Source of the DNA: Candidatus Woesearchaeota archaeon
GTDB lineage: Archaea > Nanobdellota > Nanobdellia > Woesearchaeales > DSVV01
Assembly: GCA_023267795.1 (NCBI GenBank)
Contig: JAHFMP010000036.1
Span: forward strand, 1 to 8,613
Reading direction: 5' to 3'
DNA length: 8,613 nucleotides
The stretch's first letter is position 1. Every line of letters starts with the position of its first letter. The position numbers were made by a program, and so were the translations under genes. The notes beneath the pieces are model-generated. The model was not told where the DNA came from, ran no database searches, and worked only from the letters and a program-made list of their open reading frames with translations. Positions 3,998-8,613 of the stretch are shown piece after piece.

Positions 3998-5387
3998 GTT
4001 GTGATAAAAAATCTTTTTTTGTCAGACAACCAGATCTCTTCGCCAACTTCTCCAACGCTTTGTCAAAATTACTTCCGTACTGCGCTGCAATCTTTTTTCG
4101 CTCTGCAAATGATTCAGGAATACCAATTTTTTTTGCAAATTCTCTAAGAATTTTCTTGTTCTGTTTTTCATCAATCTTTTCTTTTGCTGGAATAGAAAGC
4201 GCATAGTTGATGAGGTCATAATCTAAAAAAGGCAGTCGCAACTCAACAGTATGCGCCATTGTCACGAGATCATCGCGATAAAGATCTCTTTCCCACAGAT
4301 GAGAAAGCCCTTTCAAACACTCTGCATTGACATTGCCATTCTTTTTCCAAACATCTAGATGACGCTGATAGCCGGCAAAAAGCTCTTCACTGCCTAAACC
4401 ACTGAACAACACTTTGTGACCATCATTTGCTGCCATTTTTGCACAAACATAAAACGGCAACGCGACACTAACTTTGACCACATCTGTTGTTTCAATTATT
4501 TTTATCACTTCTTTCACTACTTTTTCTGTCTCATCTAATGTAAGTATTTTTGTCTTTAATGGAAATTCTAATTTCTTGGCAACTTCCTGTGCTTGCAAAA
4601 GATCAGGAGCATGTCGTGTATTGCCATCTGCAAATGCTGCAGTATAACAAGTGAATTTCTTTCCTGATTTTTTGCATAGAAATGCAAGAAGTGTTGAATC
4701 AATTCCTCCTGAAAAAAGAATGCCAAAGTGTTCTGTGTCTTCTGTGCGTTTTTGCATTGTTGCTCTGAAATAATTTTCTAACTTTTGCACAATTTGTTCT
4801 TTTGTTTCTGCTGTTTCTTTTGGAATTTTGAAAAAGGAACGCTCAGTGATTTTGATTCTGTGTGTTTCTGTGTTGTATTCAAGAATTTCTGTTGGTTTGA
4901 GATGCAGTGGTGTACCATAAATTTCCAAAGCTTTTGCTTCAGACGCAAACGCAAAAAGATCATTTTCAAACACATAACACAATGGTTTCTCACCAAGAAT
5001 ATCTCTTCCTAGAATCACAATATCTTCTTTTTGATAGAAGAATGCAAAAACACCATCGAGTTCTTCTATTGCATTGATTCCTTTGTTTTCGAGCAGCTTG
5101 AAAAGAAGTTCTGCATCATTGTTTGCGATTAGGTTATATTTTGTGTTTAGTTCTTTCCAATTATAGATTTCACAGTTAGTCATGAATGTTGATCTTTCTG
5201 CATTTTTTTCTGTTGTAAGTGGTTGTTTCACATTGCCAACTATTGCATGGAGACAGTGCAGCAGAATTCTTTCTTTTTCTTCAATTTTTCCGACAGCATC
5301 TTTTCCCCTGTGTTGGATTGTTGCGAAGGATTGCACTGCCTGCTCCTTATTGATGTTTTTGCCAAAAATGCCAAATATGCCGCACAT
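3990..5387 (-). CDS. asnB: Glutamine-dependent asparagine synthetase (AsnB-type)
   Basis: A 465-residue cytoplasmic enzyme that makes asparagine from aspartate, ATP and glutamine. The N-terminal glutaminase domain starts MCGIFG, with C2 as nucleophile, which fixes the start at 5387. It continues with HRGKD (26-30), N71-C-E73-IYN, N-D91-AE, DGVFAF (111-116) and GRDILGEKPL (127-136). The synthetase domain has the pyrophosphate loop S226-GGIDS, GLGSEELFAGY (330-340), RDDLVTMAHTVELRLPFLD (371-389) and a final ILREFAKK...ERKK segment. Two normally fixed positions differ: RGPD reads RGKD, and the glycine of NGE reads cysteine (NCE), next to the oxyanion-hole asparagine. Other catalytic residues are in place, so I expect it to be active. 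Related amidotransferases acting on other substrates cannot be fully excluded. Its promoter faces the pilus-type operon across a palindromic spacer. Confidence 0.93.
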   Translation of the reverse strand: MCGIFGIFGKNINKEQAVQSFATIQHRGKDAVGKIEEKERILLHCLHAIVGNVKQPLTTEKNAERSTFMTNCEIYNWKELNTKYNLIANNDAELLFKLLENKGINAIEELDGVFAFFYQKEDIVILGRDILGEKPLCYVFENDLFAFASEAKALEIYGTPLHLKPTEILEYNTETHRIKITERSFFKIPKETAETKEQIVQKLENYFRATMQKRTEDTEHFGILFSGGIDSTLLAFLCKKSGKKFTCYTAAFADGNTRHAPDLLQAQEVAKKLEFPLKTKILTLDETEKVVKEVIKIIETTDVVKVSVALPFYVCAKMAANDGHKVLFSGLGSEELFAGYQRHLDVWKKNGNVNAECLKGLSHLWERDLYRDDLVTMAHTVELRLPFLDYDLINYALSIPAKEKIDEKQNKKILREFAKKIGIPESFAERKKIAAQYGSNFDKALEKLAKRSGCLTKKDFLSQQI

Positions 5388-5410
5388 GAAATGAAATAAC
5401 TAGAATGGGT

Positions 5411-5424
5411 TTTTAAGTTTTATA
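5411..5424 (-). promoter_or_regulatory. asnB promoter
   Basis: Two TATA-like boxes read toward asnB: TTAAAA with its first T at 5416, 29 nt before the ATG (a leaderless start like its neighbours), and TATAAAA with its first T at 5424, 37 nt before it (which would give a leader of about 9 nt). Which one is used cannot be decided from sequence. Confidence 0.5.
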
Positions 5425-5457
5425 GATAATTTCGCTAATTATGTGACATCAGAGGTA

Positions 5458-5631
5458 CGTATTAAGTCGCTTCATAATCCTTCAGAAATTTTTCCGCCAC
5501 CATTTTTATCTGTTTTTGCTTTCTTGTCCCTTTTCTCTCTCCCTTATTCTCATTAAGGGGGAGAGAAAAGGACAAGTGAAGTGTCTGTGGTGGCGGAAAA
5601 ATTTAGAGAATAGCACAATAAACTTAATACG
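5458..5631. repeat. 174-bp nested palindrome between divergent promoters
   Basis: Three concentric inverted repeats. Outer: CGTATTAAGT (5458-5467) with ACTTAATACG (5622-5631), 10 bp perfect. Middle: 5486-5502 with 5588-5604, 17 bp perfect, core CCGCCACCA/TGGTGGCGG. Inner: 5523-5546 with 5554-5576, 23 pairs with one bulged C (5530) and one T·G pair, around the 7-base loop TTCTCAT. The flanking unpaired segments are nearly symmetric (18 and 17; 20 and 11 bases). It lies exactly between the TATA boxes of asnB and of the pilus-type operon and holds no convincing gene. It could be a MITE-like insertion, a structured non-coding RNA, or a regulatory or insulating structure. No clear target-site duplication is visible. 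Confidence 0.85.
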
Positions 5632-5641
5632 CACACCGAAG

Positions 5642-5654
5642 GGAAAGATATAAA
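5642..5654 (+). promoter_or_regulatory. BRE and TATA box of the pilus-type operon
   Basis: A purine-rich stretch GGAAAGA (a fit for the TFB recognition element) runs into TATAAA at 5649-5654. Its first T is 29 nt before the ATG at 5678, again predicting a leaderless transcript. Confidence 0.65.
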
Positions 5655-5677
5655 TATGAAAGAAGCACAAAAGTGAC

Positions 5678-6148
5678 ATGATGGAACATGATGAACTACG
5701 AACAGATGTAGATGCCTTCCTTGAAATTGTCAAAAAGAATAGAAAGATATCACTTATTGATGCAGCAAAGCAGATGAATGTTCCTGTCCAAACAGTGCAG
5801 CTTTGGACAGATTTTTTAGTAGAAGAAGGAATAGTCGGCATTGAATATAAATTTACAACACCATACGTCTTTATCCTTGAAGAAAAACAAGGAAAAGCTG
5901 GCTTTGGTTACATTGGTTTTGACACAAAAGAGGTTTTTTACGAAAAAGCAAAGAAAAAAGGAATCAATGAAAATCAAATCAGGATGCTTTGGCTCAAATA
6001 CATCACTGCAAACGAGGAAACAATGAAAAAAGTATTTGAAGATAAAGCAAGAGAACGTGGAATTCCTGCAAACAAAGCGCCTATGCTATGGAAAAAGTAT
6101 TATTCTTATTTGAAAAAAGATGTTGAGGAAGTTCAAAATGGACATTGA
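5678..6148 (+). CDS. Winged-helix-like protein with duplicated C-terminal helical motif
   Basis: A 156-residue, probably cytoplasmic protein that I do not recognise by name. Residues 10-65 read as a winged helix-turn-helix (helices VDAFLEIVKK, SLIDAAKQMN, VQTVQLWTDFLVEEGIVG, then a wing-like hairpin EYKFTTPYVFI). Residues 84-108 and 117-141 are an internal duplication with 13 of 25 identical positions: K-x-V-F-x-(E/D)-K-A-x-x-x-G-I-x-x-N-x-x-x-M-L-W-x-K-Y. It is the first gene of an operon with a helical repeat protein (11-nt overlap) and a type IV pilus-type ATPase. It could regulate the operon or act as a structural adaptor in which the wHTH fold mediates protein contacts; both are inference. 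The start is supported by the TATA spacing; a second ATG follows immediately at 5681. Confidence 0.8.
   Translation: MMEHDELRTDVDAFLEIVKKNRKISLIDAAKQMNVPVQTVQLWTDFLVEEGIVGIEYKFTTPYVFILEEKQGKAGFGYIGFDTKEVFYEKAKKKGINENQIRMLWLKYITANEETMKKVFEDKARERGIPANKAPMLWKKYYSYLKKDVEEVQNGH
6125..6128 (+). promoter_or_regulatory. Shine-Dalgarno-like site of the TPR-like gene
   Basis: GAGG lies 9 nt before the ATG at 6138, inside the end of the preceding gene. It favours 6138 over the in-frame ATG at 6120. Confidence 0.45.
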
Positions 6149-6998
6149 TGAATTTTTGGAATCTGAAAGCAGCACAGAAAAAGAAAAGCAAGGAAGAAAA
6201 ACACTGGAAGAGAAGCAAAGCGCTGAATTTATCACTGATCTTTCCATAGATGGAGAAATAGAGAAAATACGCCAGCTCTTTGGAGCAAAAAGATACAAGG
6301 ATGCTGAAAAAGTCTATTTTACTGTCAAGGAACAGTATGCAACACTTGCAAAAAGACAGGAAGATGCAAGAAGAAAAATTTATAGAGATCTCATGCAGAT
6401 TAACAAAGAACTTTTGGAGCATTTAGATAAAGTAAAAATAGAAATGGAACAAAAAACACTTATTATTTCTGATCTTTTAATGAAAGCGCGGCAATACATG
6501 CAAAGTGGCAACACTGACAAAGCAAACCAGCTCTATCTTCAGGTCAGAGAGATTTTCAAGCAGATTCCTGATGCATTTTCTGAACGAAAAATAACAATAG
6601 AAAATCAAATTCTTACATTTTACTCCCAGCTTGTCAATGAATTCAACAAAAAGAATTACAGTGTGCTGTTGGAAAAACGCGATGAAATTATGCGGCATAT
6701 TGAAATTGCAACAAATTTCATCAACCTTGGCAACATTGAGGAAGCAAAAAAAGAATATCTTGCAATCAACAAAATCTATAACGAGATTCCTGATGGATTT
6801 TTATACGAGAAAACACTTATCTACAAACGAATTCTTGGATTGTACCAGCTTACTGAAGAAGGAATGTACAAAGAAACAAGACCTGTTGCACAGCTTATAG
6901 GAATAAGAGAAAAACAGAAAGAAAAACAGCCGGAAATGGTAACAATTGCAAAAGAAAAACAAAAGAGAGTTATTGATGCTCCGCCATTACCAATCTAG
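6138..6998 (+). CDS. TPR-like helical repeat protein of the pilus-type operon
   Basis: A 286-residue soluble, charged, almost wholly helical protein without signal or membrane segments. After an acidic, low-complexity head (to about 38) come degenerate helix-turn-helix repeats at about 41-88, 113-165 and 188-239. The last two align well: ARQYMQSGNTDKANQLYLQVREIF-KQIPDAF and ATNFINLGNIEEAKKEYLAINKIY-NEIPDGF, each followed by a helix with E-x-x-x-x-I...I-L-x-x-Y. The (G)-x-x-x-x-A-x-x-x-Y pattern is TPR-like. The tail is rich in K, E and Q and ends in PPLPI. It overlaps the upstream gene by 11 nt and is 12 nt from the ATPase gene. Proteins of this sort commonly accompany archaeal pilus ATPases in DPANN genomes, probably as scaffold or adaptor; the function here is inferred from context only. 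Confidence 0.8.
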   Translation: MDIDEFLESESSTEKEKQGRKTLEEKQSAEFITDLSIDGEIEKIRQLFGAKRYKDAEKVYFTVKEQYATLAKRQEDARRKIYRDLMQINKELLEHLDKVKIEMEQKTLIISDLLMKARQYMQSGNTDKANQLYLQVREIFKQIPDAFSERKITIENQILTFYSQLVNEFNKKNYSVLLEKRDEIMRHIEIATNFINLGNIEEAKKEYLAINKIYNEIPDGFLYEKTLIYKRILGLYQLTEEGMYKETRPVAQLIGIREKQKEKQPEMVTIAKEKQKRVIDAPPLPI

Positions 6999-7010
6999 CG
7001 AACATGCAAA

Positions 7011-8465
7011 ATGCCAGAAGACAAACAAGTATTGGATACTTACAAACTTAATGTCAACAATATTCTGATTGAAGTACTTATTGTTCTCTATGAAGAAGAT
7101 ACAGTTCCTCGCTACATTGTCAACATTACCAACATGAGCAAAACAACAAAGATTATTCTAGAGAAGATCAGAGAAGAATTTATTTCTCAGGTAGGAACAG
7201 GTGTTATTGAATTAACAGAATCTGGCGGTGTAGAAACCATCAAGGTTGAATTCAGGAAAGAGCTTACAAAGCTTCTGAAAAAATATTTTCCAAATGCTGA
7301 TGACCAGACAAAGGATATGCTGATTAACTATGTCATTGAACAAAATCTTGGTCTTGGAAATATTGAAATATTACTAAAAGATAGCCAGATTGAAGAAATT
7401 GTAGTCAATAATGCAAAAGAGCCTGTCTGGATATACCATAAAAAATATGCATGGCTAAAAACAAATATTATTATTCCAAATGAAGCACGCATCAGACATT
7501 TTGCGACAATGATTGGCAGAGATGTCAACAAAGAAATATCCGGACTTACTCCATTAATGGACGCACATCTGCTTACTGGAGACAGGGTCAATGCAACGCT
7601 TGAACCTATTTCTTCTTTTGGAAACACACTCACTATCAGAAAATTCGCAACAGAGCCATGGACAATTACTGATTTTCTCAAATCAAAAACAATTGATTTT
7701 GAAACAGCAGCACTTGTCTGGCTTTGCCTGCAAAACGAAATGTCAGTAATGATTGCAGGAGGCACAGGCTCTGGAAAAACATCGATGCTCAACGTTATTT
7801 CTTCATTTCTGCCCCCAAATCAACGAATTATAAGCATAGAAGACACACGTGAATTGCAATTGCCAAACACACTTCATTGGGTTCCTCTTGAGACAAGGCT
7901 GGCAAATCCAGAAGGAAAGGGCGGAATTACAATGCTGGATTTAATTATCAACAGTCTCAGAATGCGGCCAGACAGAATAATCATGGGAGAAATACGCAGG
8001 GAAAAAGAAGCAGAAACTCTCTTTGAAGCAATTCGTACTGGACACAGTTGTTATGCTACATTCCACGCAAATGATGTGTATGAAACAATCACAAGACTCA
8101 CGAATCCGCCGATCAACATTCCCCGGCTTGTGTTACCTTCATTGACAAGCATTTTAATCCAGAATAGAAACAGGCGCACTAACAAACGAAGAACTATGCA
8201 GTTTGCAGAAATGCTGCCAAATGGAACACCAAACATTATCCGCCAGTATGATCCTCTTGATGATACAATGAAAACAGTGGGACAAATGCGTGTTATACCA
8301 CAAACACTTCGCACATTTACTGGGATGACTCCAAAAGTTATAGAAGAAGATCTGCAGAAAAAGATACGAATTCTGAAATGGATGGTTGACCATAATGTGA
8401 GAAATCTCAATGATATAGGTATTCTCATGGCAAAATATTATCGTGGAAAAGTTGTGATGAAGTAA
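7011..8465 (+). CDS. Type II/IV secretion or archaeal type IV pilus assembly ATPase (GspE/VirB11 superfamily)
   Basis: A 484-residue cytoplasmic hexameric motor ATPase of the FlaI/TadA/VirB11 superfamily, which uses ATP to drive pilus subunit assembly or secretion through a membrane platform protein. The first 95 residues are an accessory N-terminal region. The N-terminal ATPase domain follows (GLGNIEILLKD...IEEIVVNN, ...GDRVNATLEP, LTIRKF at 207-212). The motor domain has Walker A G250-GTGSGK256-T, Asp box IISIEDTREL (273-282), Walker B with RPDRIIMGE327-IR and the His box GHSCYATFHAND (344-355). All catalytic elements are intact. The start ATG lies 12 nt after the upstream stop; no clear Shine-Dalgarno sequence, so coupling is likely. 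The usual multi-spanning platform partner (FlaJ/TadC-like) is not adjacent in the window. Archaellum, adhesion pilus or secretion cannot be separated from sequence alone. Confidence 0.95.
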   Translation: MPEDKQVLDTYKLNVNNILIEVLIVLYEEDTVPRYIVNITNMSKTTKIILEKIREEFISQVGTGVIELTESGGVETIKVEFRKELTKLLKKYFPNADDQTKDMLINYVIEQNLGLGNIEILLKDSQIEEIVVNNAKEPVWIYHKKYAWLKTNIIIPNEARIRHFATMIGRDVNKEISGLTPLMDAHLLTGDRVNATLEPISSFGNTLTIRKFATEPWTITDFLKSKTIDFETAALVWLCLQNEMSVMIAGGTGSGKTSMLNVISSFLPPNQRIISIEDTRELQLPNTLHWVPLETRLANPEGKGGITMLDLIINSLRMRPDRIIMGEIRREKEAETLFEAIRTGHSCYATFHANDVYETITRLTNPPINIPRLVLPSLTSILIQNRNRRTNKRRTMQFAEMLPNGTPNIIRQYDPLDDTMKTVGQMRVIPQTLRTFTGMTPKVIEEDLQKKIRILKWMVDHNVRNLNDIGILMAKYYRGKVVMK

Positions 8466-8491
8466 TAAATTACCTTTCTTTAGTAATAACA

Positions 8492-8499
8492 TTTAAAAA
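8492..8499 (+). promoter_or_regulatory. TATA-like box of the last gene
   Basis: TTTAAAAA, with its first T 30 nt before the ATG at 8522. The spacing is close to the 28-29 nt of the other promoters. Confidence 0.45.
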
Positions 8500-8521
8500 G
8501 AAAAGCATGATTTCTATTCTT

Positions 8522-8613
8522 ATGACTCTTGAACAAGTTATTGAAATTGCTGTTGAAGAATTTGTCGCAGCGCAGAATGGAGATAGGAGTATCTTTTTAG
8601 GTGAACGGAGAAT
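8522..8613 (+). CDS. Start of a partial gene of unknown function
   Basis: An open frame running off the right edge, starting MTLEQVIEIAVEEFVAAQNG and continuing with GDRSIFLGERR (30 codons seen). An in-frame ATG at 8507 would add five residues (MISIL). I chose 8522 because the TATA-like box at 8492 is 30 nt upstream, as for other leaderless genes here. The visible part predicts an amphipathic helix and no signal peptide. It is not recognisable as the pilus platform protein. Its own promoter suggests it is not part of the ATPase operon. Confidence 0.5.
   Translation, partial: MTLEQVIEIAVEEFVAAQNGDRSIFLGERR

Noticed and set aside
5506..5841. A 111-residue minus-strand ORF over the palindrome
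   Set aside because: It overlaps a clear wHTH gene, has low-complexity Ser/Phe composition, and arises from the inverted repeats.
7328..7792. A 154-residue minus-strand ORF opposite the ATPase
   Set aside because: It lies wholly antisense to the intact motor domain with all Walker and His-box motifs and has no features of its own.

Overview
The window looks like a piece of an AT-rich archaeal chromosome, most likely from a small-genome DPANN lineage of the Woesearchaeota/Pacearchaeota kind (inference). The grounds are a class II tRNA-Ser gene with a 13-nt intron at the canonical archaeal position, TATA-like boxes 28-30 nt upstream of start codons (apparently leaderless mRNAs), an archaeal type IV pilus-type ATPase with small helical partner genes, and an archaeal-style asparagine synthetase.

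Layout from left to right. (1) 1-1107, minus strand: a thioredoxin reductase-like flavoprotein followed 12 bases later by the start of a gene that may be Dph2-like and runs off the left edge. (2) 1214-1310, plus strand: intron-containing tRNA-Ser(CGA). (3) 1311-2763: an accessory island at the 3' end of that tRNA. The end of the tRNA is repeated as a perfect 32-bp direct repeat 113 bp downstream and in a diverged form at 2745-2762. Between copies 1 and 2 lies a palindrome-rich mini-element. Between copies 2 and 3 lies an AbiE-type toxin-antitoxin pair, toxin gene first, with a 40-bp dyad operator over its predicted start of transcription. (4) 2764-5387, minus strand: a predicted lipoprotein with a C-terminal C-type-lectin-like domain, and glutamine-dependent asparagine synthetase. 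The lectin-gene promoter overlaps the asparagine synthetase stop codon. (5) 5388-5677: a divergent promoter region holding a 174-bp nested palindrome that fits exactly between the two TATA boxes. (6) 5678-8465, plus strand: a three-gene operon encoding a winged-helix protein with a C-terminal duplication, a TPR-like helical repeat protein, and a GspE/VirB11-superfamily ATPase; this is probably the motor module of an archaeal type IV pilus-like or secretion machine. (7) 8522-8613: the start of another gene with its own TATA-like box.

The most interesting part is the tRNA-Ser/AbiE island. A nucleotidyltransferase toxin of a family with tRNA-modifying members sits in a cassette bounded by copies of a tRNA-Ser 3' end. 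Its promoter is leadered, with a Shine-Dalgarno sequence, whereas the surrounding genes appear leaderless. No integrase or transposase is visible.
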